DNA of 60,989 bases from UBA5314 sp964635975 (GTDB lineage Bacteria > Bacillota > Syntrophomonadia > Syntrophomonadales > Syntrophomonadaceae). Positions 43,401-51,640 of this stretch are shown here, in pieces. Made by a program: the position numbers and the translations under genes. Under the pieces are notes generated by a model, which worked only from the letters and a program-made list of their open reading frames with translations, was not told the DNA's origin and ran no database searches. The stretch is taken from NCBI GenBank assembly GCA_964635975.1, contig CAZWPO010000018.1:1-60989 (forward strand), given 5' to 3'. Position 1 is the stretch's first letter. Each line of letters starts with the position of its first letter.

Positions 43401-43958
43401 GGACCCGGGATCAACCAGAGCGGGATCTGGGATCGGGGAGTTCGCTCGGATGCCAGGCAGATTGTGTATGGACTTCAGAACGGAGATATAAAGGGGATAT
43501 ACGTATTCGGAGAAGATCCGGTGGGAGCTGGGATGATGCCGGCTCCGCTTCTGGAAAAGGCAGAACTTGCAGTAGTGATTACTCCTTATATGACACCAAC
43601 CGCGCTGGCAGCAGATGTTGTCTTGCCCGGGGCATCATGTTATGAGTCGCGAGGTGAGATCGCGATAGCTGACCGGAAAGTAAAGCAATTGGCCCCGGCC
43701 CAGTTGCCTCCCGGCGGCATGGACAACCGGCAGCTTATCGAGAGGCTGGCAGAGCTGCTCGAAATTGAGATCAGGCCAGCATACAAAGCCGGTGAAATAC
43801 TTGGAAAACCTGTAAAATACGAGTCTGGTTTTGCATTTCCCGATGGTAAGGCGCGCATAGTAATACCAGAAAATGACCGGGTCTTTAGTGAAGTACCCGA
43901 ATTAAATTGGGTTTTGCGGACGTTCAAACAAAAGCTAATTCAGGAAGGTTTGAGTTAG
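40458..43958 (+). CDS. NuoG-like / GltD (NfnL-like) / degenerate FdhA fusion protein
   Basis: 1166 residues. Domains in order: [2Fe-2S] (C34, C45, C48, C62); His/Cys cluster motif (DHIGDCVGPC); GltD-type N-terminal Fe-S region (CPAHTDVQGYVGLIANGQYR, CPHPCETVCRR); FAD site VVAVVGAGPAGLTAAF (about 193); NAD(P) site VAIVGGGNTAMDAART followed by VVYRRTRAEMPA (about 325-352), the Arg pattern of NADP(H)-binding GltD/NfnL; CLECGC; two [4Fe-4S] sites (CILCGLCVRIC, CINCGQCVSVC; about 611-665); and an FdhA-like molybdopterin region opening with CTYCSFGC (about 691). The FdhA region lacks the RUCH/RCCH active-site loop: the aligned stretch reads SFMPDASRALESVFGE, with no Sec, Cys or His, and the C-terminal cofactor-binding domain is truncated. 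It is probably non-catalytic, like NuoG. Last gene of the operon. Confidence 0.88.
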   Translation: MIRISIDGQEVKAYSGQTILEAAAQHGISIPTLCHDERLKVYGGCGLCVVEVQSGGRLVRACATEVSPGMIVYTNSPRVQASRKMTLEFLLSDHIGDCVGPCTRACPAHTDVQGYVGLIANGQYREAVRLLKERLPIPASIGRVCPHPCETVCRRQFVEEPVAIANLKYFVADQDLLGPDPYMPEIKPPTGQVVAVVGAGPAGLTAAFYLAREGHQVDVFDAMPKGGGMLRYGIPEYRLPKSVLDQEIELIEKMGVNFLYNTRIGQDVSLDYLVKEYDAVFLGIGAWQSSSMRCKGEDLPGVIGGIDFLRQVAMNENVKIGQRVAIVGGGNTAMDAARTATRLGAGQVTVVYRRTRAEMPAEDIEIKEAEEEGVIFKYLVAPLEVTEENGSVNAIRLQVMELGEPDTSGRRSPVAKPGVEEILSVDTVISAIGQAVLPDGLEAAGLSRWGSLAADDKTMATRIPGVFAGGDGVTGPGIAIEAVAQGRRAAMSMIEYLKGREIGIDEPYLVEQPGINPEEFNCYEKASRTPMPHRKPADRRDNFYEVNLGLAEMDAQKEAQRCLECGCKDYFECRLIAYANDYKVQPERLSGEKRSERVIDEHPFILRNSQKCILCGLCVRICDEVMGVTALGLVGRGFESTIQPEFTMPLKETNCINCGQCVSVCPTGALLERDPIIKNLPMQLDETISVCTYCSFGCEQKVQSRGSMLVRVVPGDGEYLCQKGRFGFVCAEQDRVDVPLIRKNGLLVECSWEEALMTAAKKAISLKTLHSGDALAVVVSAEYTIGEAEAAVQLAREGLKTSNISSFMPDASRALESVFGESGSTNMFEEVFASDLVLVVGSLKESPITAVKIREAARQGTQLAVMSPESTLLDDLAGFKLTRSVDTGFIRQVLASLVQKPGYDKDKAAKTAHGFEELIVWTNGVMPEPEAERLAGIYSSAGKALIVIDGYTVTESAVKLLADMSIVAGKVGSPRNGIIVVGPGINQSGIWDRGVRSDARQIVYGLQNGDIKGIYVFGEDPVGAGMMPAPLLEKAELAVVITPYMTPTALAADVVLPGASCYESRGEIAIADRKVKQLAPAQLPPGGMDNRQLIERLAELLEIEIRPAYKAGEILGKPVKYESGFAFPDGKARIVIPENDRVFSEVPELNWVLRTFKQKLIQEGLS

Positions 43959-43971
43959 AATAAAATCACCG

Positions 43972-44011
43972 ATAACGGGGCAGGCATGCCAGGCCGGCCC
44001 CGTTATTTTTT
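43972..44011 (+). terminator. Terminator of the second redox operon
   Basis: ATAACGGGG/CCCCGTTAT 9-bp stem with internal GGC/GCC pairing, followed by TTTTT. Confidence 0.85.
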
Positions 44012-44093
44012 GCTGAAGAAAGAGATTATCCGAATACGGATGCCATAAATGAGCCATTCTAACTCTAGATTCGAGAATAAGGAGGATGAGAAA

Positions 44094-44291
44094 GTGAACC
44101 AATTTTCGACCAGGGAGCTTCTGGCGCTGGAGGATCTCAGCAAGCTTTACGAATCCATCGACAAAAACATTCAGCATGCTTTAAGTGAAATCTCTGATAA
44201 CCAGATAACGGGTATGCTCACCAGGATGAGCCAGGAGCATCGCCAGTGGATCCAGCAAACCGGAAGTATAATTAGAGGCAGCATGATGTAA
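44094..44291 (+). CDS. Small spore-coat-associated-like protein
   Basis: 65 residues from the GTG preceded by AAGGAGG at 8 bases. It is helical and polar (TRELLALEDLSKLYESIDKN, then MLTRMSQEHRQWIQQ) and resembles the small partner proteins found beside CotF-family genes. The CotF-like gene follows after 11 bp. Expression in the mother cell during sporulation is expected but no sigma-E/K promoter was identified. Confidence 0.6.
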   Translation: MNQFSTRELLALEDLSKLYESIDKNIQHALSEISDNQITGMLTRMSQEHRQWIQQTGSIIRGSMM

Positions 44292-44302
44292 GGAGGAAAC
44301 GT

Positions 44303-44563
44303 ATGAAAGAAATGGAATGGATGGGGAACCTGCTCTATCAGCATAAACTGGCAGCCAGCATGGCTAATAATGCAGTTCTGGAAAGCTCCAATCCCCAGCT
44401 CAGATCTCACTTTACCAACATATTAGGCGAAACCTTTAACCACCAGAAGCAGATATTTGATGTGATGAACCAGAAAGGCTGGTACAAAGTGGATGTAGCT
44501 CCGCAGGATCAATTCAGCCGGGTTCAGCAGAGCCTATCCAGCATTCAGCAACAGATGCAGTAG
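44303..44563 (+). CDS. CotF-family spore coat protein
   Basis: 86 residues with the family pattern: LLYQHKLAASMANNAVLESS, NPQLRSHFTNIL, then HQKQIFDVMNQKGWYKVD and a Gln-rich tail. CotF-like proteins are spore coat or spore-surface components. AAGGAGG precedes the ATG. It ends the two-gene unit before a strong terminator. Confidence 0.85.
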   Translation: MKEMEWMGNLLYQHKLAASMANNAVLESSNPQLRSHFTNILGETFNHQKQIFDVMNQKGWYKVDVAPQDQFSRVQQSLSSIQQQMQ

Positions 44564-44575
44564 ATAAAATTAAAA

Positions 44576-44609
44576 AAACGAAGCGCTCTTATGGGCGCTT
44601 CGTTTTTTT
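44576..44609 (+). terminator. Terminator after the CotF-like gene
   Basis: AAACGAAGCGC/GCGCTTCGTTT 11-bp perfect stem followed by TTTT. Confidence 0.9.
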
Positions 44610-44858
44610 ATGGGTGCCCAGCAAAAAACGCGTTATCTAAGCGGTGAAAGTCTAGTCGGAATAAGTACCAAGACGCCCCGCCCGCGTATGGAGATATCTG
44701 TGCGAGGAGGGGCCGGGATCCCAGCCCTTAACTCTACCTATGAAAAATTGAACACCAAGTTCCTGACGTAGTGCTATAAACCAGTCGTTGACAATCAGAT
44801 TCATGGAGTTGACGGGAAACAGTATTGAAGATTCTATATTTATATTAATAAGGAGGAA

Positions 44859-45059
44859 ATGCGACAAAATAATAGAATTAAGTATAAAAAAATACATAGA
44901 GATATTCTTTGTGTCTCCGATCTTGTTGTCCTAAAGCATAGAAATGGTCATCAAGGCGAAGGGTGTGTCTGGAAACGGGCATGCCTCCCATTGTGGAAAG
45001 GAGAAGCTGATCTTGCGTATTCAGGCAGACCGCTTCCGGCCTGCCTTTTAATTTCGTAG
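44859..45059 (+). CDS. Possible 66-residue basic small protein
   Basis: An ATG preceded by AAGGAGGAA opens a frame of 66 codons (MRQNNRIKYKKIHRDILCVS...). The N-terminus is very basic and the C-terminal part contains three Cys. The frame runs through the hairpin at 45023-45046 and ends beside it. The ribosome-binding site is good but no family is recognised, so it may be a leader peptide or chance. Confidence 0.25.
   Translation: MRQNNRIKYKKIHRDILCVSDLVVLKHRNGHQGEGCVWKRACLPLWKGEADLAYSGRPLPACLLIS
45023..45055 (+). terminator. Terminator-like hairpin in the S-layer leader
   Basis: AGGCAG/CTGCCT with inner CCG/CGG closing a CTTC loop, followed by TTTAATTT. Confidence 0.5.
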
Positions 45060-45258
45060 GCTTTCTGTTTGGTAGAAGGAGGCTTCATGGCTTATTGCTA
45101 TGTCGATATCTGCATTTTGTTTGCAGCCTGGCGCTTCTTTGCCAGGCTGTTGTCGTATCGACTTACCGATATAATAATGCCTGGGCAGCTTCAGCCAACT
45201 AATAGAAGCAGATGCTTGACGCACTGAAGGGCGAAAAATAAGAACAGGAGGAAAATGA

Positions 45259-47034
45259 ATGTATAAACAGCTAAAGGCGGCCAACCCGATACGACTGACA
45301 GAGGGACTCCGGACGAAAATGCTCAGTTTCTTAATCGCCGGACTCATTGTATTTGGAATGGTTCCGGTGGCACTCGCTGAGCAGACAAATGCTTCTGCGT
45401 CTATGCCTAACGATATTCAAGAGCATTGGGCAGGGAGTGTTATTTCTGAATTTATTGCTTCGGGTTTGGCCAGCGGCTATCCAGACGGAACCTACCGCCC
45501 CGACAATCAGATAAGCCGGGCAGAGTTTATAAGTCAGGCCAACCGCGTATTTGGATTGACAGAGGAAGTGTCGATAGATTTCGTTGATATTTACCCGGAG
45601 GACTGGTTTGCCGGCGAAGTTAGGAAGGCTGTAGCGGCCGGGTACACTTCGGGATATCCGGACGGCACATTTAATCCCCAGGCCGGTGTAAGTCGTCAGG
45701 AAGCCGCTAGCATGCTGGCCAAGATAAAAAATCTGGACAAAAGCTCTAACCAGACATCATCAAATTTTACTGACAGCAGTGAGATCAGTGAATGGGCAAG
45801 AGGTGCTGTAAATGCAGTTTTTACCGCCCGTATCATGAGCGGGTATCCAGATAATAGTTTTAAACCGGGAAAACTGCTCACCCGTGCTGAAACCCTTGTT
45901 ATTCTTAAAGCTGCAAAAACTGATGCAGGGCAGTTCTCGCTCGGAGACGATTTAACAAATGTTGGCAAGCCGGGTGTATATGGCCCCCCGGTGGGAATTG
46001 ATACGGTTCAAGGAGATGTAACCATAGCGGCATCGGGAGTATTACTCCAGAACATAGTAATCAAAGGTAATCTGTTGTTATCGGAAGCGATAGGTCAGGG
46101 TGAAGTCGTTCTCAGAAACGTCAGGATCGAAGGGGAAACCAATATAAAAGGCGGCGGCTCAAGTTCCATCCGGTTGGACAGCAGCGTGTTGAATTCCGTG
46201 ATAATATCCAAAGCCGATGTAAAAGTATACGCCTCTGGTAATACTTCCGTCAATTATGTGCAGATAAACAGCGGTACTTTTCTGGTTCAAGAAACGAGCA
46301 ACCCGGGCTTCAAGGTAGTAAGCCTATCCAAGTCGATTCCGGCGGGAGCGTCAGTACAGCTGTCAGGTAATTTTCCCAGTGTGGATTTAGAATCACCACA
46401 AGTTCGTCTGCTGATTGCCAATGGCACTGTCTCGAATATGCTGATCGAACAAACTGCAACCGGATCCACAATAGATATCGCTGATGGTTGCCGAGTCGAG
46501 GATATGATTATTAATTCAGCTGTTGCGGTTACGGGGAAGGGAGCCATAAGGAAAGTCAGGATAAACGCTGCTGGGATAAGCATTGAACAAACTCCTTCTA
46601 TCCTCGAAAATCCTGGCAAAGTAGGCGTTACTATAGGCAAACCAGCAGACGATGGTAGTGGAGACAATACCGGTGGCGGGGGAGGCGTTGCTCCTCTGAA
46701 CCTGGTCGCTTCGGATCCCGCAGATCGCGCGGTTGGAGTAGACGTATTGCCCACAATCAAGCTGACCTTCGACAGGGGCGTAGTTAGAGACCACTGGGAT
46801 ACCAACCAGACTTGTGTAACGCTAAGAGACAGTTCCAATAAAACCATCTCGGCAACCGTATTCAGAGCTGATAACTATCTGGATGCTGCTGAAAAAGAGA
46901 ATATTTATCTGAGACCCGATACCAGTCTCAGTGCCGGGGAGACCTATACGGTTGTGATATCTGCAGGCCTTGCTGCTAATAACGACAACACACTCGGTAG
47001 AGAAGTGACTGTTTACTTCAGGATTAAGGATTAG
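45259..47034 (+). CDS. S-layer-homology (SLH) surface protein with Big_5-like domain
   Basis: 591 residues. A long signal peptide (hydrophobic LSFLIAGLIVFGMVPVALA) is followed by three SLH repeats (about 50-210; GYPDGTYRPDNQISRAEF, GYPDGTFNPQAGVSRQEA, GYPDNSFKPGKLLTRAET), which bind secondary cell-wall polymer. A beta-rich region follows (TVQGDVTIAASGVLLQNIVI), then a Gly linker and a C-terminal Big_5/SbsA-type Ig-like domain (SDPADRAVGVDVLPTIKLTF). It is a paralogue of the next gene and shares every N-terminal domain in the same order. GGAGG precedes the start. Confidence 0.9.
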   Translation: MYKQLKAANPIRLTEGLRTKMLSFLIAGLIVFGMVPVALAEQTNASASMPNDIQEHWAGSVISEFIASGLASGYPDGTYRPDNQISRAEFISQANRVFGLTEEVSIDFVDIYPEDWFAGEVRKAVAAGYTSGYPDGTFNPQAGVSRQEAASMLAKIKNLDKSSNQTSSNFTDSSEISEWARGAVNAVFTARIMSGYPDNSFKPGKLLTRAETLVILKAAKTDAGQFSLGDDLTNVGKPGVYGPPVGIDTVQGDVTIAASGVLLQNIVIKGNLLLSEAIGQGEVVLRNVRIEGETNIKGGGSSSIRLDSSVLNSVIISKADVKVYASGNTSVNYVQINSGTFLVQETSNPGFKVVSLSKSIPAGASVQLSGNFPSVDLESPQVRLLIANGTVSNMLIEQTATGSTIDIADGCRVEDMIINSAVAVTGKGAIRKVRINAAGISIEQTPSILENPGKVGVTIGKPADDGSGDNTGGGGGVAPLNLVASDPADRAVGVDVLPTIKLTFDRGVVRDHWDTNQTCVTLRDSSNKTISATVFRADNYLDAAEKENIYLRPDTSLSAGETYTVVISAGLAANNDNTLGREVTVYFRIKD

Positions 47035-47086
47035 CCTGCGAGCGAACAGCTTGAACAATGTGAAAATAGACTATTATCAAGGCAAT

Positions 47087-47115
47087 TGCCATTTTATGTG
47101 ATGGCATTTCTATAA
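47087..47115 (+). terminator. Weak hairpin between the two SLH genes
   Basis: TGCCAT/ATGGCA with an 8-nt loop followed by TTTCTAT. Confidence 0.35.
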
Positions 47116-47153
47116 ATGTTCTCAGCTAGATAGAGATAAAGGGAGGGACTGTA

Positions 47154-50100
47154 ATGCATCTAATTTCATCGAATTCCATTCTGCAAAAGGCGGCAGGCAA
47201 AAAAGCAGGTGTTAATCTGATCGCTTTGCTAATGGTGCTGCTGCTGGTACTGGGCACGGTTCCGGCGGCATTAGCTGCAGAGGCGAGTACGTCGGCTTCG
47301 ACACTGAGCGATATTCAAGAACATTGGGCCAAAACAGCCATATCTGAATTTATCGCTTCTGGTCTGGCCAGTGGTTATCCGGACGGAACCTTCAGACCGG
47401 AGAATCAGATCAGCCGGGCTGAATTTATTAGCCTGGCTAATCGGGTATTCAGTTTTGATCAAGAAGGCCAGATAAACTTCACAGACGTATCAACAGAGGA
47501 CTGGTTTGCGACTGAAGTTAAAAAAGCTGTGGCAGCCGGGTACATATCGGGATATCCAGACGGGACTTTTTATCCCCGTTCAGGGGTAAGCCGGCAGGAA
47601 GCCGCCACCATGATGGCAACGATTAAAGGATTGGACCGGGAAGATGCTCGGTCAGCATCGAATGCCTTTATCGATAATGATGAAATAGGTGACTGGGCCA
47701 GGGGGGCTGTAAATGCTGTTAATTCAGCCCAGATAATGCGCGGATATCCGGACCAGAGTTTTAAGCCGGGGAAGCTGCTGACCCGGGCCGAAAGTATTAT
47801 TCTTCTCAAAGCAGCCTCTGGGACCGCAATTATAGCACCGATATCTGAGAATGCGAGGGTATTTAACAAAGCGGGAAATTACGGGCCTGTGTCGGGAATT
47901 GATACTGTCGAAGGCGACGCGATTATAGAAGTATCTGGAGTCACCCTGCAGAATATGCTCATAAAAGGCAATCTGCTCCTGGCCGAAGGCATAGGTGACG
48001 GTGAAGTGACATTGATCAATGTTAAAGTGGAAGGCGCCACCAGTATAAAAGGAGGAGGCCCTAACAGCGTTACCCTGGAGAACTGCCAGATGCCGAGTAT
48101 CATTGTCAGTAAAGAGGGTGTCCGCGTAGTTGCTTCCGGCAGCACCTCGGTCAACATCGTGAAACTTGAAAATGGCGCCACCCTGGTTCAGACTACTACC
48201 AGCGGATCTGGATTTGAAACTGTGACCCTGTCGCAGGTGATACCCGCCGGAGCTGGCGTAAATCTGGTGGGTGATTTTAATACTGTAAATGTCGAATCTG
48301 CCGGCTCCACTATCACAATTTCCGGAGGCACCATAGCCAACCTGCAGGTGGGCGAAAATGCTGCCGGATCCACTATTGATCTGTCCGATGATGCTAGAAT
48401 AGATGAGCTCACGCTCAACGCAGCTGCATCCGTAACCGGGACTGGTGAAATCGGAAAAGCAACAGTAAATGCCGATGGAGCCTCCTTTGAGCAAACTCCG
48501 ACAAGCATCGAGAATTCTGATGATTATTCCTATAGCACCGGATCCACCAATACCAGCACAGGGACAGGAAGTGGAACTGGCACCGGCGGGGGGGGCGGCG
48601 TTGCTCCTTTAAACCTCGTGAGTTCCGACCCTGCTGACGGTGAGACCGGAGTTTCCTCACTGCCTACTATTATTCTGACATTCGACCGGGGAGTGGTCAG
48701 AGACCACTGGGACACCAACCAGAACTGCGTCTCTTTGAAAGACGAGTCAAATCAGGAAGTTGCATCAACAGTATACAGAGCCGTTAATTACCTCGATGAC
48801 GATGAAAAAGAGAAGATTTATTTGGAACCCGATGCTCCATTGGAGGCAGGGGAATCTTATACGGTGGTAATATCTTCAAGCCTGACCGCAAACAATGATA
48901 ATACCCTGGGCCGGCAAGTGACCGTGTCCTTTACCGTCGCGGCAGGCGGCGGTGGCGGCGGCGGTGGTGGCGGCGACCAGAGCGGAGCGACGGTTGTCAC
49001 CAATTCCAACATGACCCGCCAGGATAATATTACGTTAAACGTGACGGATGCTAAGGGCAGTGGTGGTTCTGATCTAAACGGTTCCATATCAGTAACGGTG
49101 ACCAGCAGTCTGGATGGTCAGATGTACAGTTCAAACGCGGACTTTACCAACGGGAGTGCCACAATAACGATTCCAACTACCAATTCTAATACCCTGGGAA
49201 CCCATACCCTGACTGTAGATATCGATGGAGTTACGACTTCCCCGACTGCGGAAGTGAGCATGGCAAATTCATCTATGACGGCAGCCAACTGCACGGTAGG
49301 CGCTTCACCGGCCCTGGGCGCGGGAGCGGACAGCACTGTGACGGTGACCTTGAAAGATTCAGGAAACCGCCCGCTGGCCAACACCAGCAAAACCCAGGTG
49401 ATATTTATCAGTATCACTGACGCCGGCGGCGTAAACGAGAGCTACACAGTAAAAGGGACGGCTTATGATGCGGGCACCGACCTGGAGATATTCAACGGAG
49501 CGGTGAGCACCGACAACAGCGGGAGCTGGACCTTCGCGGTCAATATGCCTGACTCAATCGATGTCGATGATGGAATATCGATAGCCGTGAAACAAAGCAA
49601 TGGCACATTGTTGGGCACGGTAAGTTATACAGCTACGGACTTGAGCGGAGCGACGCTTGCAAGCAACTCCAATATGACGCGGCGCGACGATATAACAATA
49701 AATGTAAGTGATGCCAGGGATGGTGAGGGTACTGCCCTGGACGGCTTAATAGGCGTAACCGTGACCAGCAATCTGGATGGCCAAATGTACAGTGGCGATG
49801 TTGCGTTTGTCAATGGCAGCGCAGCAGTAACAGTCCCAACAGGTGATACCAATACCCTGGGGACCCATACCCTGACGGTTGATATTGCCGGAGTTACGAC
49901 AGCGCCGACAGTAGACGTCACCATGGCCAATTCATCAATGGCTGCCGCCAACTGTACGGTGAGCGCTGCACCAGCCCTTGGTGTCGGTGTTGACAGCACT
50001 GTGACGGTAACCTTGAAAGATTCAGGAAACCGCCCGCTGGCCAACACCAGCAAGACCCAGGTATTGTTTATCACTGTTACGGACGCCGGCGGCATAAATG

Positions 50101-51626
50101 AAAGCTACACCGTCAAAGGGACGGCATATGATGCGGGCACCGACCTGGAGATATTCAACGGAGCGGTGAGCACGGACAACAGCGGAAGCTGGACCTTCGC
50201 GGTCAATATGCCTGACTCAATTGATGTCGATGATGGGATATCGATAGCCGTGAAACAGAGTAATGGCACCCTGCTGGGCACGGTTAGTTATACAGCGTCA
50301 GACCAGAGCGGAGCGACACTGGCAAGCAGCTCTAATATGACCAGGCGCGACAACATCAATCTCGAGGTAAGCAATGCCAAAGACATAAATGGTACATCAT
50401 TAGACGGTTCCATTGCCGTAACCGTGACCAGCAATCTGGATGGCCAGATGTACAGTGGCGATGTTGCATTCGTTACTGGCAGTGCTGCGGTAGCGGTCCC
50501 AACAGGTGATACCAATACCCTGGGGACCCATACCCTGACGGTTGATATTACCGGAGTTACGACAGCGCAAACAGTAGACGTCACCATGGCCAATTCATCT
50601 ATGGCTGCCGCCAACTGTTCGGTGAGCGCTGCACCAGCCCTTGGTGTCGGTGTTGACAGCACTGTGACGGTAACCTTGAAAGATTCAGGAAACCGCCCGC
50701 TGGCCAACACCAGCAAGACCCAGGTATTGTTTATCACTGTTACGGACGCCGGCGGCATAAATGAAAGCTACACCGTCAAAGGGACGGCATATGATGCGGG
50801 CACCGACCTGGAGATATTCAACGGAGCGGTGAGCACGGACAACAGCGGAAGCTGGACCTTCGCGGTCAATATGCCTGACTCAATCGATGTCGATGACGGG
50901 ATATCGATAGCCGTGAAACAGAGTAATGGCACATTGTTAGGCACGGTAAGTTATACAGCTGCGGACCAGAGCGGAGCAGCCCTGGATACTAACTCAAATA
51001 TGACCAGGCGGGAAGATATAGACCTGGATATAAGCAATGCCCAGGACTTTAATGGTACGTCCCTGGATGGCTCAATAGCCGTAACCGTGACCAGCAATCT
51101 GGATGGCCAGCTGTACAGCGGCGATGTTGCATTCGTTAATGGAAGCGCTGCGGTAGCGGTCCCAACCGGCGATACCAATACCCTGGGGACTCATACTCTG
51201 ACTGTTGATATAGCCGGAGTTACGACATCACCGACAGCAGATGTGATCATGGCCAATTCATCTATGGCTGCTGGCAATTGTTCGGTGACTGTGGATCCAG
51301 TTCTTGGCCCGGGTTCCAGCAACACGGTGACCGTAACCTTGAGAGATTCTGCAAACCGTCCGCTGGCCAACACCAGCAAGACCCAGGTGATATATATAAC
51401 TATCACAGACGCCGGCGGCGTCAATGAAAGCTACACTGTAAAGGGGACGGCATATGATGCAGGAACAGACCTTGAAATATTCAATGGAGCGGTCAGCACA
51501 GACAACAGTGGAAGCTGGACTTTTGAAGTGGAAATGCCTGGAATTATCGATGCTGGTGATGGTATAAGCATTACCGTAAAACAGAGCAATGGAACCTTGT
51601 TGGGTACTGTGAACTATACGGCCTAA
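47154..51626 (+). CDS. Large SLH surface protein with four tandem 221-residue repeats
   Basis: 1490 residues. Signal peptide (LIALLMVLLLVLGTVPAALA), three SLH repeats (GYPDGTFRPENQISRAEF and two more), a beta-rich region (TVEGDAIIEVSGVTLQNMLI), and a Big_5-like domain (SSDPADGETGVSSLPTIILT), all matching the previous gene. A linker of ten consecutive Gly then leads to four near-identical 221-residue beta-sandwich-like repeats, each opening SGA..NSNMTR and closing KQSNGTLLGTVSYTA. SLH domains anchor it to the wall; the repeats probably project outward as a stalk or adhesin. The last repeat ends directly at the stop codon, with no further domain. GGGAGGG precedes the ATG. Confidence 0.92.
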   Translation: MHLISSNSILQKAAGKKAGVNLIALLMVLLLVLGTVPAALAAEASTSASTLSDIQEHWAKTAISEFIASGLASGYPDGTFRPENQISRAEFISLANRVFSFDQEGQINFTDVSTEDWFATEVKKAVAAGYISGYPDGTFYPRSGVSRQEAATMMATIKGLDREDARSASNAFIDNDEIGDWARGAVNAVNSAQIMRGYPDQSFKPGKLLTRAESIILLKAASGTAIIAPISENARVFNKAGNYGPVSGIDTVEGDAIIEVSGVTLQNMLIKGNLLLAEGIGDGEVTLINVKVEGATSIKGGGPNSVTLENCQMPSIIVSKEGVRVVASGSTSVNIVKLENGATLVQTTTSGSGFETVTLSQVIPAGAGVNLVGDFNTVNVESAGSTITISGGTIANLQVGENAAGSTIDLSDDARIDELTLNAAASVTGTGEIGKATVNADGASFEQTPTSIENSDDYSYSTGSTNTSTGTGSGTGTGGGGGVAPLNLVSSDPADGETGVSSLPTIILTFDRGVVRDHWDTNQNCVSLKDESNQEVASTVYRAVNYLDDDEKEKIYLEPDAPLEAGESYTVVISSSLTANNDNTLGRQVTVSFTVAAGGGGGGGGGGDQSGATVVTNSNMTRQDNITLNVTDAKGSGGSDLNGSISVTVTSSLDGQMYSSNADFTNGSATITIPTTNSNTLGTHTLTVDIDGVTTSPTAEVSMANSSMTAANCTVGASPALGAGADSTVTVTLKDSGNRPLANTSKTQVIFISITDAGGVNESYTVKGTAYDAGTDLEIFNGAVSTDNSGSWTFAVNMPDSIDVDDGISIAVKQSNGTLLGTVSYTATDLSGATLASNSNMTRRDDITINVSDARDGEGTALDGLIGVTVTSNLDGQMYSGDVAFVNGSAAVTVPTGDTNTLGTHTLTVDIAGVTTAPTVDVTMANSSMAAANCTVSAAPALGVGVDSTVTVTLKDSGNRPLANTSKTQVLFITVTDAGGINESYTVKGTAYDAGTDLEIFNGAVSTDNSGSWTFAVNMPDSIDVDDGISIAVKQSNGTLLGTVSYTASDQSGATLASSSNMTRRDNINLEVSNAKDINGTSLDGSIAVTVTSNLDGQMYSGDVAFVTGSAAVAVPTGDTNTLGTHTLTVDITGVTTAQTVDVTMANSSMAAANCSVSAAPALGVGVDSTVTVTLKDSGNRPLANTSKTQVLFITVTDAGGINESYTVKGTAYDAGTDLEIFNGAVSTDNSGSWTFAVNMPDSIDVDDGISIAVKQSNGTLLGTVSYTAADQSGAALDTNSNMTRREDIDLDISNAQDFNGTSLDGSIAVTVTSNLDGQLYSGDVAFVNGSAAVAVPTGDTNTLGTHTLTVDIAGVTTSPTADVIMANSSMAAGNCSVTVDPVLGPGSSNTVTVTLRDSANRPLANTSKTQVIYITITDAGGVNESYTVKGTAYDAGTDLEIFNGAVSTDNSGSWTFEVEMPGIIDAGDGISITVKQSNGTLLGTVNYTA
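48981..51623 (+). repeat. Four in-frame tandem repeats, exact 663-bp period
   Basis: Units begin at 48981, 49644, 50307 and 50970, each at the Ser codon of SGA. The first three are exactly 663 bp and the last is three codons shorter. The second half of each unit (AYDAGTDLEIFNGAVSTDNS and onward) is almost identical even at the nucleotide level, while the first half varies more. This suggests recent amplification or gene conversion. It is a place where short-read assembly could collapse copies. Confidence 0.95.
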
Positions 51627-51640
51627 CCCAATTCTACTTT

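Larger units (their letters stand above)
44610..45258 (+). other. 649-bp leader region before the S-layer-type genes
   Basis: This long region contains several paired segments and no assured gene. GCCCC..CGC and GCG..GGGGC pair near 44672-44712. A terminator-like hairpin lies at 45023-45055, and CAGCCTGGC (45124-45132) pairs perfectly with GCCAGGCTG (45141-45149). A 46-codon frame with AGGAGG runs 45087-45227 but spans that hairpin. The arrangement resembles a long structured 5' leader, as on many S-layer genes. No known riboswitch class is recognised. Confidence 0.45.

Noticed and set aside
49625..50758. Repeated minus-strand frames opposite the 663-bp repeats
   Set aside because: They recur only because the coding strand repeats; the low-complexity translation lacks start signals.
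48981..51623. CRISPR-like or minisatellite array
   Set aside because: Units are 663 bp, in frame, without spacers, and encode beta-rich protein repeats.
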